64,000 nt of DNA from Allobosea sp. Tri-44 (GTDB lineage Bacteria > Pseudomonadota > Alphaproteobacteria > Rhizobiales > Beijerinckiaceae), in assembly GCF_004123845.1 (NCBI RefSeq), contig NZ_NBDP01000016.1, positions 1 through 64,000 of the forward strand, in the 5' to 3' direction. Each line of letters begins with the position of its first letter. The first letter of the stretch is position 1. The position numbers and the translations under genes were made by a program. Of the stretch, positions 26,580 through 35,917 are shown in pieces. The notes under the pieces were generated by a model, which did not search any database, was not told where the DNA came from, and saw only the letters and a list, made by a program, of their open reading frames with translations.

Positions 26580-27688
26580 GAGGACTGGCCCTCCTGAATT
26601 GGGGGCGCCTTAGTAAAGGCGACCCGGGGTGATGTGCGTTTCGGATCGTTTACATTGGAGAGGCATCGAGCTCCTTCGTTGTCATGTTGTTCGGTTATGT
26701 CCGGCTTTCGCCTATTTCGCTGTCAGCCGCCTCAAGATTCAAAGTTTGAATTCATCTGAGGAGAAATAAAATATTTAGATTTAATAATCTATAAGAACCT
26801 ATGCTGCATCAGCATTCCATAATTAAAATAGAATAATTGATACTTAATCGGTTAGTTTTTTGATTTTCTTATCACGTTTTAGTGAAGCCTGTGGCTTCGC
26901 GACGACATCGTCGATCCTTGCCTCAATCAGGCAAGTTAAAAAGATACTTGAAGGCGATTTTAGGTGGAGCAGACGGGGTAAACTGAACGCGGTCTCCAGG
27001 CTCAGAATGCGCATCTTCAACCCGATAATAGCATCTTATTGGGCGTCTGTCTGCCGGAATCTGAACGAACCTGTATCGGTACGATTTTCTACAACGTGAA
27101 TTCTAATATAGGTTGTATCACTGGCGGCGAACCGACTGTCCCGAGGGTATGAAAAATCCAGATGGAGATAGCAACGGAGAAAATAGATTATAGATTCTAA
27201 AATATTCGAGTTTATTTCTAATTCAATTCGAAAATATTCGATAGCTTTTATTACAATTCTCCGAGCGGGGAGATGGAAATTGTACAGCCTCGATGTTGAC
27301 GGCAGCCGCCGAGGAGGGCGAAATTTCGAGATGGATTGTTCCATATTGAACTTGTGATGACAACGGTATTCGGAATGGCAGTCTTTTACGAAGACCGGGA
27401 TGATCGGCGCGACCAGGCTGCTATTTTCGCGGTTGGGCGAGTTGAGGTGCCGAATTGATCGCGATGCCGCTGCATTTTTGTGAACGGTCGTTCACGTTCG
27501 CCGTTTCATACGTCAATCATGAAGCGGGTGGGGCCCGATCGAACTCGGTGGTAAATCGGCACATCGACCAGCTTTCTAAGCTGACGCCAGGCAAACGGCA
27601 GGAAGCTTTGCTGGGAGCTGGATCGTGGTGGCGCAGTCCTCGGCCAGAGCCAGAAAGGCGAACTCCCGACGCATGGCCGACTCCTGCC
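26580..27688. other. AT-rich gene-poor stretch of about 1.1 kb
   Basis: Base composition drops sharply here, most strongly at 26740-26880 and 27160-27260, against the GC-rich surroundings. Frames at 26860-27099 (plus) and 27036-27344 (minus) exist, but they lack ribosome sites and motifs and overlap each other. The region holds the promoter of the metOD1 operon at its left end and a TetR-like palindrome at 27480. It looks like foreign or decayed DNA, or a large regulatory region. Confidence 0.5.
27480..27495. promoter_or_regulatory. Orphan TetR-type operator palindrome
   Basis: GTGAACGGTCGTTCAC: a 7-bp inverted repeat with a 2-nt centre containing GAACG-N2-CGTTC, the classic shape of TetR/AcrR-family operators. 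No TetR gene and no convincing start codon lies beside it. Confidence 0.4.
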
Positions 27689-28345
27689 TCAGAGTTCGGG
27701 ATTCCTGATGGCGATCAAGGATTTCGGCAGGAACAACACGTTCTCCGTCAGGATCTCGGCATCGGGAAAGAGCTCGGCGAGCTGCGCTCGATCGAGCATC
27801 GAGGTTCCTTCGACGATCTGCATGGCGTGGTCGAGCGAGGTCGCCTTCGCATAGAAGCCGCGTGACTTGCTCGACACCAGCCGCCGCTGCAGCGGCTGCG
27901 GCAGCCAGTGCATGATTGGTGCGTTGCTGTGCGGGTCGAGCGGAAACCAGAAGTTCGGCGTCTGGACGTAATAGTTCGGAGCCAGTCGCCTGATCTCGGC
28001 TGCGACGCGCTTCATGTCGGCCCAGCGGCCGACATGCTCGATCAACGAGTTGGAGTGGACGAAATCAAAGTTCAGATCGGCGAATTGCGCGACATCCCGC
28101 GCATCTCCCTGGACGACATGGAAGCGCGGGTCGGGTGACGGCTCCTTGGCCTCGATGTTCAGGAGCCAGATCTCGACACCCGAATCCGGAAGATCGAACT
28201 GCCAGTAGTCGGCGTCTCCGCCCATGTCGAGAATCCGGCACGAGCCCCGCTTCTTCATCACGGCATCGATGATCGGGCGGACATGAGTTCTGAACCGCTC
28301 CTCGCGGAATTGCGAGCGCCGGAACGACCGCGGGATCATGTTCAT
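27689..28345 (-). CDS. Class I SAM-dependent methyltransferase
   Basis: A 218-residue protein with a Rossmann methyltransferase fold: motif I is RILDMGGDADYWQFDL, motif II has the acidic LLNIEAKEP, then VVQGDARDVAQF, and motif IV is FDFVHSNSLIEHVGRW. The IEHVG signature is typical of methyltransferases in glycan clusters, where they often methylate sugars or carriers. An ATG at 28369 would add eight residues, and neither start has a strong ribosome site. It lies 133 bp downstream of the Wzy/beta-helix gene on the same strand, so it probably belongs to the same operon. The substrate is unknown. Confidence 0.82.
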   Translation of the reverse strand: MNMIPRSFRRSQFREERFRTHVRPIIDAVMKKRGSCRILDMGGDADYWQFDLPDSGVEIWLLNIEAKEPSPDPRFHVVQGDARDVAQFADLNFDFVHSNSLIEHVGRWADMKRVAAEIRRLAPNYYVQTPNFWFPLDPHSNAPIMHWLPQPLQRRLVSSKSRGFYAKATSLDHAMQIVEGTSMLDRAQLAELFPDAEILTENVLFLPKSLIAIRNPEL

Positions 28346-28477
28346 GAGCTCTTGGCCTCGTAATGCCATGCCGGTTCTGAGGACATGATCCTAGCGAGGA
28401 TCATTCCGCCGACAGCCCGGTCCGACGACTGAGCCGCTTGGGCTTGTGGACTAAGCCGTTCTGGGCAGAGGGCAGGC

Positions 28478-31345
28478 CTACTCGGGACGGACGAGCCGGC
28501 CGCTCGCTTCCTGGCCAAGGCTGCGGAAGGTTTCGTAAGAGATCGGCTCATGCCCCCAGATGAAGAAGGGTGCGCTTGTCGGCTGGCGCAGCACATAGGT
28601 GTTGCGGTTGAACTGGTTGCCGCCTGTTTCGATGACCCCGAAATTCGGATTCGAAGGCGTGACGTCGCTGGCCCCGCCGGACAGGCCGGTCTCGCCCTCA
28701 TAGACGATCTCGTTGTCGTGCACCGCGTTGCGGGCCGTCCGGTAGAGCAGCGGGCCCGGTCCGTTTCCCCGCTGGGATTGATCCACCCGTTCGCGACCCT
28801 GATCGACGATGACGATCCCGCTGCTGCCGTCGGCGACGGTGACAATGTTGCCATAGACGCGCACGCCCTCCGACGCTGCGATCTGGATGCCGGCGCCCCA
28901 CAGCCAGAAGCTGCCCTGCTGGCCGCCACGTCCGGTTCCGTTCAGGCGAACGATGTTGTTGCGGATGATGGCATCGAAGCTGATCTCGTAGAAGATTCCG
29001 GCATCCGAATTGCGCTCGACGAGGTTGTTCTCGAATAGCACGTTACGGCAGTCGACATCGCACCACAGTCCCGAGCCGTAATTGTCGTGCACATGGTTGC
29101 CGCGCAGCGTCAGGCGCTCGACCTTGCCTGCCTTGACGCCGCCGGCCTCCCAGGCGCCGTCGAAGCCGTGGATGTTGTTCTCGTAGATCTCGTTGTCTTC
29201 GATCAGGACGTCGGCGCCGTTCGGCGAGATGCCGAGCTGGCCGTTGTGATGAATCTTGTTGTTGCGAACGATGCTCCGATCGCCGGTCGCTATTCCAGAG
29301 CCGCTGTTGAAACGGACCTCGTTGCCTTCGATCACCCAATCGGTGGCGCGCGGATTCTCGTCGCCGAAGATCGCGCCCTGCTGGGCCGGCGTTGCATATT
29401 TTTCGACGATCAGGCCTTTGACGGTGACGCCGCGCGCCCCGCCGTTGTTGATCGCATAGAGCTGCCGCGTCCTCTCCAAGGTGCGACCGCGCGGATCATC
29501 GGCGAGATAGCTCAAGCCCGTTACGGCGTCGGAGTAGACTCGTCCGGACTGCAGATCGGCGCGCTCGGTGACCGGCTCCAGGGGGTGGCCATCGAGGAAG
29601 AAGCGCAGCGGATCGTTGCAGCGGGCTCGATGGGGCAGGCAGGTGCCGAACGGCTTGACCTGCAACTTCGACGCGGCGGTCACCCAGAAGGCTCCCTGCC
29701 TGCGAATGCCTGTGACCAGCTCGGAGCCGTTCAGAATGGCGCTGGGCTGACCGACGAAGGCTTGCCGGTCTTTGGGCACGATCTGCTGGGCTCGGTGAAC
29801 GCCGGCCGCGATGCAGAACATGGCTCCCGGCGGGGCCTTGTCGACGAGAGCCTGGATGGAGTCGCCGAGCGGAACCAGGATCGAGCCGGGCGGACAAGGG
29901 GCATTCTCGGCAGCTTCGGAGGGAGGGCTGCCCAGCAGTGCCAACGCCCCGAGGAGAGCTGCGCCGGCAATGCGCGCGCGCTTGCCACCCCCTCGCCCGA
30001 AGCGAGCAGGCGCTTCGACGACATGCCAGGCGCGATAAACCATCAGCGAACCGAAGCCGATGCCGAACAGGATCCAGAAGGGAATGCCGAGCATTGGCCC
30101 CTCGAGCGCGACGTCGAAGGAGGCGTCGATGACGATTGCGGAGAGATAGCAGACCAGGAAGATGAAATAGCGCGCCCAGTCGAGATCGCCGCGCCGCCAG
30201 GCGATGTGGGCGGCCCGCAGCAGCGCTATGATCCAGGTCCCTATCGTCAGGAGCCAGAGCGTCAGCCCGGGCACGCCACCCCTGCCGAGATAGGTCATAT
30301 GCACATTGTGCGGGCTGCGCAGGACCGGACCGCCGAGTTCGAGTCCGACCACGAAGCCGTCTGCCAGCGCCAGATTGATGCCGAATCCCTTGCCGGTCCA
30401 GAAATAGGGTCCGTGGAATGTGTAGTCGCGGATGGCCGTCCACCATCCCAGTCGCCATTTCTTGGTGCCATCGAGATTGTTCGCGTCGTTCGATGAGGCG
30501 ATGCTCGTGACGTTGTCGATCACGGCCCGGGCGCTGATCGGCCGCTCACCCCTCGGCACGTCGATCTCGAAATTGATCGCGTAGGCGACGAGCAAGGCGA
30601 GCGCGAGCGCGCAGGCGATGCCGGCGAGGCGGCTGATCTGGCCGGTCAGAAGCATGGCCAGGGTCAGCGGTAGCAGCAGCGCGAGCATGCCGCCACGGTT
30701 TTGGCTCGCGACGAGCAGGGTTGCGCTCAGGGCGATCCAGAACCAGACCCGTCCCGTCTTGCAAAGCCCGACGAGGACGAGGACGAGCGCGCCGCACAGA
30801 TGCGTTGCGAGTTCGCCCGGACGCACAGAGAGGAGGTCGACATCCTGGCCGGGGAGTCTGGGGAGCGAGTCGCCGAAGAACCGCGCGACGAGGTAAAGGA
30901 AGAATGCGGTGGGGACGAGCACGCGTGCGTGGATCCGGAAGTAGCCGACGATCTGTGCGATCCGGGCCGGACGCTCGACGATCAGGGCGGCGACGATGAA
31001 GGCGAAGCCGGCATAGAGCGCGACCGCACCGTCCCGCAGCGCATCGACCCCATAAGTTCCGATACCCTGCAAGACCCGCAGCAGAACCCAGGCCATGAGC
31101 AGTGCCGCGCAGATCGCTGGCACGGTCGTCAGCAGTACCGTCGAGCAGCCCGACGCCAAGAATGCCAGGAAGCCGAGCGCGAACAGAATCTCGCCCACGA
31201 AAAGGGGAGGCACGCCGAGATAGGCGAAGCTCTTGCCGATGACGATATAGCCGGCGAAGCCTAGCGCGAGGATCGGCAGATAGCGATCGGTCGCCCGGCG
31301 GTCGGCCGCGCCGCCAGCCGGTGTTCGTGACATCACTTTCACCAT
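28478..31345 (-). CDS. Fusion of a Wzy/O-antigen-ligase-like polymerase with a right-handed beta-helix domain
   Basis: A 955-residue protein in one uninterrupted frame. The first half (about 20-455) is polytopic, with roughly eleven membrane segments and a Wzy_C-type periplasmic loop (QNRGGMLALLLPLTLAMLL; later GKGFGINLALADGF...HNVHMTYLGRGGVPGL), as in O-antigen ligases and EPS polymerases. A further hydrophobic segment (about 470-490, ARIAGAALLGALALLGSPPSEAAE) leads into a periplasmic parallel beta-helix (about 500-950). This shows repeats such as VIEGNEVRFNSGSGIATG, IVRNNKIHHNGQLGISP and VLFENNLVERNSDAGIFYE, as in carbohydrate lyases and mannuronan epimerases. It may polymerise and then modify the glycan. 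The start is ambiguous (31345 or 31333). Confidence 0.85.
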   Translation of the reverse strand: MVKVMSRTPAGGAADRRATDRYLPILALGFAGYIVIGKSFAYLGVPPLFVGEILFALGFLAFLASGCSTVLLTTVPAICAALLMAWVLLRVLQGIGTYGVDALRDGAVALYAGFAFIVAALIVERPARIAQIVGYFRIHARVLVPTAFFLYLVARFFGDSLPRLPGQDVDLLSVRPGELATHLCGALVLVLVGLCKTGRVWFWIALSATLLVASQNRGGMLALLLPLTLAMLLTGQISRLAGIACALALALLVAYAINFEIDVPRGERPISARAVIDNVTSIASSNDANNLDGTKKWRLGWWTAIRDYTFHGPYFWTGKGFGINLALADGFVVGLELGGPVLRSPHNVHMTYLGRGGVPGLTLWLLTIGTWIIALLRAAHIAWRRGDLDWARYFIFLVCYLSAIVIDASFDVALEGPMLGIPFWILFGIGFGSLMVYRAWHVVEAPARFGRGGGKRARIAGAALLGALALLGSPPSEAAENAPCPPGSILVPLGDSIQALVDKAPPGAMFCIAAGVHRAQQIVPKDRQAFVGQPSAILNGSELVTGIRRQGAFWVTAASKLQVKPFGTCLPHRARCNDPLRFFLDGHPLEPVTERADLQSGRVYSDAVTGLSYLADDPRGRTLERTRQLYAINNGGARGVTVKGLIVEKYATPAQQGAIFGDENPRATDWVIEGNEVRFNSGSGIATGDRSIVRNNKIHHNGQLGISPNGADVLIEDNEIYENNIHGFDGAWEAGGVKAGKVERLTLRGNHVHDNYGSGLWCDVDCRNVLFENNLVERNSDAGIFYEISFDAIIRNNIVRLNGTGRGGQQGSFWLWGAGIQIAASEGVRVYGNIVTVADGSSGIVIVDQGRERVDQSQRGNGPGPLLYRTARNAVHDNEIVYEGETGLSGGASDVTPSNPNFGVIETGGNQFNRNTYVLRQPTSAPFFIWGHEPISYETFRSLGQEASGRLVRPE

Positions 31346-31560
31346 CCGCCCTCGCTCTATGCGGCATCGGCTGTCGCGAGAGGAGGGTACCGCTCGGCCA
31401 CGTCGAAGCAGGCTGGGCATTCGAGGTAGCCAAGCCGGCAAGGAGGGCGCTTCACCACCTTTTGGGCAGTCCCTATGCCCAGAGCCGCAGGCGCGATGAC
31501 GCCGCTAGACTTCGTACCGTGAAGATGCGGCCGGGCGATCGCCAGCGGAGGCTCGATGAC

Positions 31561-32934
31561 ATGCAGCGCGCGGCCAGGATCGGCTGGGTGTTCGGCCTCC
31601 GGAGGCAGGACAGGCCCGGCGGCAAGCCATGGGCGGGCATGAGAGCGCGTCTTCAAGCGATGCTCGATCCGGCGCTGTCCTTCGGCGACCAGGCGCTGTC
31701 CAGCGCCTGCAATTTCCTGACGACCATCCTGCTCGCCCGCGCGCTGGGCCTCGAGGCCTTCGGCCTTTACACGATGGTCTGGCTCGCGCTGTATCTCGCG
31801 ATGAGCCTTCAGCTCGGCCTCATCGTCAGCCCGATGATGAGCATCGGCACGAAAGAGCAGGGGGCTGAGGCCGAGGCCTACTACACCGTCGTCTTCCTCC
31901 ATCAGGCCGGCTATGTCGTCGTCGCGACCGGCGCGATCTTTGCCGCTCTGATGCTTGCAGCGGGCGCCGCCTCGCCTCTCGCCGAGGTCGCATTGCCGGG
32001 TTCGATGGCCGCAGCCTCCTATCTGACGCAGGATTTCCTCCGGCGTTATTTGTTCGCCCGCCGACGGCCTGCGGGAATTCTGCTGATCGACGCCATCAAT
32101 CAATTCCTGAAGCTCGGGGCTCTCGCAGTCCTCTGGCAGGCAGGGATGATCAGCGTCGCCAATGCCCTATGGGCCGTTGCTGGTGCAGCGGCGGTCTCGA
32201 CGCTCTGCGGCCTGACCCTATCGGGGCCTCTCCTGTGGAAGCCGCAAATCCTGGCCAGCGTCACAGGGCGGCAATGGCGGTCGGCCCGCTGGCTCGTGCT
32301 CACCGGCTCCGTGCAATGGGTGCTCAGCTACAGTGGCCTTCTGGTGACGGCCGGCCTATTCGGGCCGAAGGTACTTGGTGCGCTGAGGGCGGCGCAGAGC
32401 CTGCTCGCCGTCCTCAACGTCGTGCGCGAGGCGCTGGAGAACATCGTCCCGCCGATGGCCGGCAAAGCCTTCGCACAGGGCGGCATGCCCGGTCTTCACA
32501 GAACCCTCGGCCGCGCCATGTTGTTCGCCGGCCTGACCGGTGCCGCGGTGGTCCTCGGCCTCGGGCTGTTCGGCCCCTGGCTGCTGCACCAGCTCTACGG
32601 CGGGGAGATCCTCGAATTCGACTGGGTGATCATCTGGTATTCCTTCGCATTTCCGATGGCGCTGATGAGCCTGGTCCTTGGCTGCGCCTTCCGGGCGCTG
32701 GAGCGTACGCGGCCGGTCTTCATCGCAGCGCTCGTTGGAGGCTGCTTCAGCCTGCTGGCGGTCTATCCGGCCGCGCTCTTCTTCGGCGTGGCGGGGTTGA
32801 TCGCCGTGACGCTTCTATCGGAGCTCGCTGCTCTGCTCGTCCTGGTGATGCTCGCGCTCCGGATACCGGGTTTGCTGGCAAGCCGGCCGATCGCTTCGGC
32901 GCGCGCGCGCATGGTGACGGCGTCGTCGCCATGA
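31561..32934 (+). CDS. Polysaccharide flippase (Wzx-like, MATE/MOP superfamily)
   Basis: A polytopic protein of 457 residues with about twelve membrane helices. The opening MLDPALSFGDQALSSACNFLTTILLARALGLEAFGLYTMVW is typical of lipid-linked repeat-unit exporters in EPS loci. It should flip the undecaprenyl-linked repeat across the inner membrane for the polymerase encoded divergently at 28478. GGAGG lies 9 bp before the ATG at 31561. An internal ATG at 31639 would remove 26 basic residues and is the alternative start. The stop overlaps the PPTase start (ATGA), linking glycan export and NRPS activation on one transcript. Confidence 0.87.
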   Translation: MQRAARIGWVFGLRRQDRPGGKPWAGMRARLQAMLDPALSFGDQALSSACNFLTTILLARALGLEAFGLYTMVWLALYLAMSLQLGLIVSPMMSIGTKEQGAEAEAYYTVVFLHQAGYVVVATGAIFAALMLAAGAASPLAEVALPGSMAAASYLTQDFLRRYLFARRRPAGILLIDAINQFLKLGALAVLWQAGMISVANALWAVAGAAAVSTLCGLTLSGPLLWKPQILASVTGRQWRSARWLVLTGSVQWVLSYSGLLVTAGLFGPKVLGALRAAQSLLAVLNVVREALENIVPPMAGKAFAQGGMPGLHRTLGRAMLFAGLTGAAVVLGLGLFGPWLLHQLYGGEILEFDWVIIWYSFAFPMALMSLVLGCAFRALERTRPVFIAALVGGCFSLLAVYPAALFFGVAGLIAVTLLSELAALLVLVMLALRIPGLLASRPIASARARMVTASSP

Positions 32935-33629
32935 TGCCGCTACCGCCCTCTCAGGTGCATCTCTGGTGCTGTCGTGTCGATTGCAGCGCGGCAGAGGCGG
33001 CGGAGCGGCGCGGGATTCTCTCCGATGACGAGCGCACCCGTGCCGACCGCTTCCACGACACGAAAGCACGGGTCGCATTCGTCGTGGCGCGGAATTGGCT
33101 GCGGCGCGTCCTTGGACTCTACACGCCCATCCCGCCGCCGCAGATCCGCTTCGGTGAAACAGCGTTCGGCAAGCCGTTTCTTGCGAACGATGGGGACGGA
33201 TCGCGTCTCGCCTTCAATCTCAGCCATTCCGGAGAACTCGCGATCGTCGCGGTGGCGGACGGGATTTCGGTCGGCATTGACATAGAGCGCATCCGGCCGA
33301 TTTCGGCCGACCTGTTGGCGGGGTGCCTTGCGCCGCGGGAACTCGCAAGCCTTTCGGCTCTGGCGCCGACGCTGCGAGAGGAATCCTTCATTCGCTGCTG
33401 GACGCGCAAGGAAGCCTGCCTGAAAGCGATCGGCATCGGCCTCAACGGCTCGCCGGCAAATTTCGAGGTTTCGTTCGATCCGTTCGGGGCGCGGCTTTTG
33501 ACGGTAGGGTCCGACCCAATCGAGGCCGAACGCTGGCAGCTCGTCGATCTGGAGCCGGCACCAGGCTATTGCGGCACATTGGCTGCGCGGCAGCGCGGCT
33601 GGTCGCCCATTTGGATGGCTCGGCCGTAA
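32931..33629 (+). CDS. Sfp-type 4'-phosphopantetheinyl transferase
   Basis: A 232-residue enzyme that transfers phosphopantetheine from CoA to carrier-protein serines. The pseudo-dimeric fold shows the Mg-binding signature SVGIDIERIRP (Asp117, Glu119) and FIRCWTRKEACLKAIGIGL (W157-x2-KEA with Glu161), as in Sfp, AcpT and EntD. Immediately downstream, convergent and 26 bp away, is an NRPS-PKS line with three carrier domains (predicted Ser602 of the A-PCP protein; Ser957 and Ser2572 of the hybrid), which this enzyme presumably activates. It is translationally coupled to the flippase gene. Confidence 0.92.
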   Translation: MMPLPPSQVHLWCCRVDCSAAEAAERRGILSDDERTRADRFHDTKARVAFVVARNWLRRVLGLYTPIPPPQIRFGETAFGKPFLANDGDGSRLAFNLSHSGELAIVAVADGISVGIDIERIRPISADLLAGCLAPRELASLSALAPTLREESFIRCWTRKEACLKAIGIGLNGSPANFEVSFDPFGARLLTVGSDPIEAERWQLVDLEPAPGYCGTLAARQRGWSPIWMARP

Positions 33630-33655
33630 TCCTCGAGAGCGAGGAAGGCTTGCCG

Positions 33656-35917
33656 TCAACTCCGATCCTGGCGCGTGGCTTCGACGATCCGTTCAGCCAT
33701 AGTCCTTGAGCCGGCTTCGGAGAACGCTCCCTCGTGACCTTCGCCATCGACGGCGAAGCAGGGCGTGTCGGGGGCGAGATGGCCGACCCAGCCCAGGGTG
33801 GCGTCCGGTGGCCAGCCGGGCGGGATCGCGCCGCTCCGGAAGACCAGCACGCGGCCGCCATAGCTCGGCAGCGCATAGCGTTGGATCAGGGCCTCGAGTT
33901 CATCGGTCGTCCGCCAGAAATCGGCCTCGTCGATGGCCTCTTCTTCCGGGCGCCAGAAGAACAGCCGCTTGGCCTGCCGGATGGCTGCGGTTGATTGCAG
34001 CCAGAACGACATCCGCGTCACAAAGCTCCGCGGCCCGGCCTGCCAGAACCGCTTGGCGAAGCGGCCTGCACGTCTCAGCCTGAAGCGCAGGCGCGCGCTG
34101 TAGGGCTGTCGCCGGAAATAGCCGGGTGCCCAGCAGTCGATCAGGACCACGAGATCGACCGACTTCCCGCTCGCTATAAGTTGCTTCGCCACTTCGACGG
34201 CGATCACGCCGGATCTACAGAAGCCCGCGAGCCGGTAGCGACCCTCCGGCTTGGTCGCGATGATCGCCTCGCAATAGGCTGCTGCGAGCTGCTCGATCGA
34301 GCTCGGCGCCGCGCCGTTCACCAGCGGATCGAGCAGCTGCAGGGCGGCAAAGGGCTGATCGGGCCCCAGCTCATGCGACAACGGCCGGTACAGCCTCAGA
34401 TTATGGGCGGTATGGTTCAGTGCGAACAAGATCGGCTGCGTGCCGGCCTGCTGTAGCCAGGTCCGGCGCAGCGCCGTCGCATCGATTACAGGTGGTGCCG
34501 CCGGAGTAGCCGGCAGCCAGAGTGGAGAGGCGATCGGCAAGGAGGTTGGTGCGGGCCGCGGCAGCCGCGCGGTCGGGTTGGCGACGAGCGCCTCCGCCAG
34601 GTTTTCGAACTGCGCCGCAAGTTCGCTTGCGGTCGCTTCGTCATAGAGGTCGCGATGATACTCGCAGGTGAGGCGCCAGCCTTCCTCGCGCTCGACGAGG
34701 ATGAAGTTGAGATCGTAGAGCGCGCCGGGCAGAGGCGAGGGAATTCCCGACAATTGGAAGCTGTCATTGGCGAGTTCGCCGATGAAGGCGCGCTGGACGA
34801 TGAAATTGATCGAGATCGGCGGTCGGTCGCCGTTGCTCGGCAGCAGTGCTGCGAGCCTGCCGAACGGCCATTGATGATGATCGACCGCCTCCTCGAACGT
34901 GTCGCGGGCTGACTGACAGAGATCAAGGAAACTTTGCTCCTCGGAGACCCTGGTCCGCAGCACCAGCGTGTTGACGAAGGGACCGACGATCGCCTCCAGC
35001 TCGACATCGTCGCGGTTAGCCATCTGCGTGCTCAGCACGATGTCGGAGGCACCAGTGCGCTGCCGAATTAGGGTCAGGAGAACGGCGTAGGCCGCTGAAA
35101 AGAAGGTCGTACCCTCCCTGCGAGCCAGATCGGCCAGCCCTGAGGTCAAGGCGCGCGGAAGCAGCCGTGAGAGCGAGGCGCCGTTCGTGCTTCGCGTCGA
35201 AGGCTGCTGGCGATCGCCCCGCACTTCGACGATGGGCAGATCGGCGAGCTGGCGCTGCCAGTAAGCTTCTTCCCGCGCGAGCCCGCCGCCGGCCATGCCG
35301 TCATGGCTTCCCTCGGCGAAGTCTGAATATTGGAGAGGGAGCTCGGCGAGGACCGGTTCGCGGCCTCGGCCGAGCGCCTGATAGGCCGCGACGAAATCCT
35401 TGGCGATGAGGCCCATCGACCAGCCGTCGCTGACGATGTGGTGGGCGACGACCAGGATCACAGCCTCGGCGCGGCTCTTGCGCAGCAATGTCGCCCGCAG
35501 CAGCGGAGCTTCGCCAAGATTGAAGCGTGTGCATGCCTCACCTTGGGCGATGCGATCAGCCTCCCTGGTCCGATCCGCCTCAGGCAGGCCGGACAGGTCG
35601 ATCTCTGGCAGCTTGAAAGCAACCTGTTCGGCGATCGCCTGGACCGGGCGGCCATCCTCCAGCCGGATCGCCGTCCGCAGGGATTCGTGGCGGCTGAGGA
35701 TCGCCTGGAACGCGTCCTGCGCCAGGGACGCGTCCAGATGCCCGCGGATCCGCCATTTCACAGCGATGTTGAGCGCCGGCGTGCCCGGATCCTTGGCGTC
35801 GATCTCCCAGTAGCGCTCCTGTGCCGACGAGCACCGCGCCGTCGCGAGGATATGATCCGGTTCGTGGATATGGGGTTCGGGTTCGCGCGTGAACTGGTTT
35901 GCCATGGCCTCGTTCAC
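33656..35917 (-). CDS. NRPS termination protein: condensation domain plus thioesterase
   Basis: A 753-residue protein. Residues about 25-450 form a condensation domain with active-site HHIVSDGWSM (His159-His160, Asp164) and late DFAEG/NFIVQR motifs. After a Pro-rich linker, residues about 490-750 form an alpha/beta-hydrolase thioesterase. Its nucleophile motif GFCRSG places Cys567 where most thioesterases have Ser, with Asp594 (LIDCWAPG) and His728 (GEGHEG) completing the triad. There is no adenylation or carrier domain, so the C domain must either condense the chain with a free amine/alcohol or act within release. A GTG start overlaps the stop of the hybrid gene by 4 bp (GTGA), preceded by AGAGAAGG. 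Confidence 0.92.
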   Translation of the reverse strand: MNEAMANQFTREPEPHIHEPDHILATARCSSAQERYWEIDAKDPGTPALNIAVKWRIRGHLDASLAQDAFQAILSRHESLRTAIRLEDGRPVQAIAEQVAFKLPEIDLSGLPEADRTREADRIAQGEACTRFNLGEAPLLRATLLRKSRAEAVILVVAHHIVSDGWSMGLIAKDFVAAYQALGRGREPVLAELPLQYSDFAEGSHDGMAGGGLAREEAYWQRQLADLPIVEVRGDRQQPSTRSTNGASLSRLLPRALTSGLADLARREGTTFFSAAYAVLLTLIRQRTGASDIVLSTQMANRDDVELEAIVGPFVNTLVLRTRVSEEQSFLDLCQSARDTFEEAVDHHQWPFGRLAALLPSNGDRPPISINFIVQRAFIGELANDSFQLSGIPSPLPGALYDLNFILVEREEGWRLTCEYHRDLYDEATASELAAQFENLAEALVANPTARLPRPAPTSLPIASPLWLPATPAAPPVIDATALRRTWLQQAGTQPILFALNHTAHNLRLYRPLSHELGPDQPFAALQLLDPLVNGAAPSSIEQLAAAYCEAIIATKPEGRYRLAGFCRSGVIAVEVAKQLIASGKSVDLVVLIDCWAPGYFRRQPYSARLRFRLRRAGRFAKRFWQAGPRSFVTRMSFWLQSTAAIRQAKRLFFWRPEEEAIDEADFWRTTDELEALIQRYALPSYGGRVLVFRSGAIPPGWPPDATLGWVGHLAPDTPCFAVDGEGHEGAFSEAGSRTMAERIVEATRQDRS

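Noticed and set aside
26860..27344. Short frames on both strands in the AT-rich stretch (79 and 102 codons)
   Set aside because: They overlap each other, lack ribosome sites and their codon use reflects only AT content.
27455..27865. 136-codon plus-strand frame starting near the TetR-like palindrome
   Set aside because: Its second half is antisense to the methyltransferase gene and its first half has no motif; I could not support a regulator gene here.
28478..30034. Beta-helix half of the Wzy fusion as a separate gene starting at an internal Met before its signal-like segment
   Set aside because: The frame is continuous, and the internal Met is part of the last predicted membrane segment with no clear ribosome site; kept as one protein, with the doubt stated in the finding.
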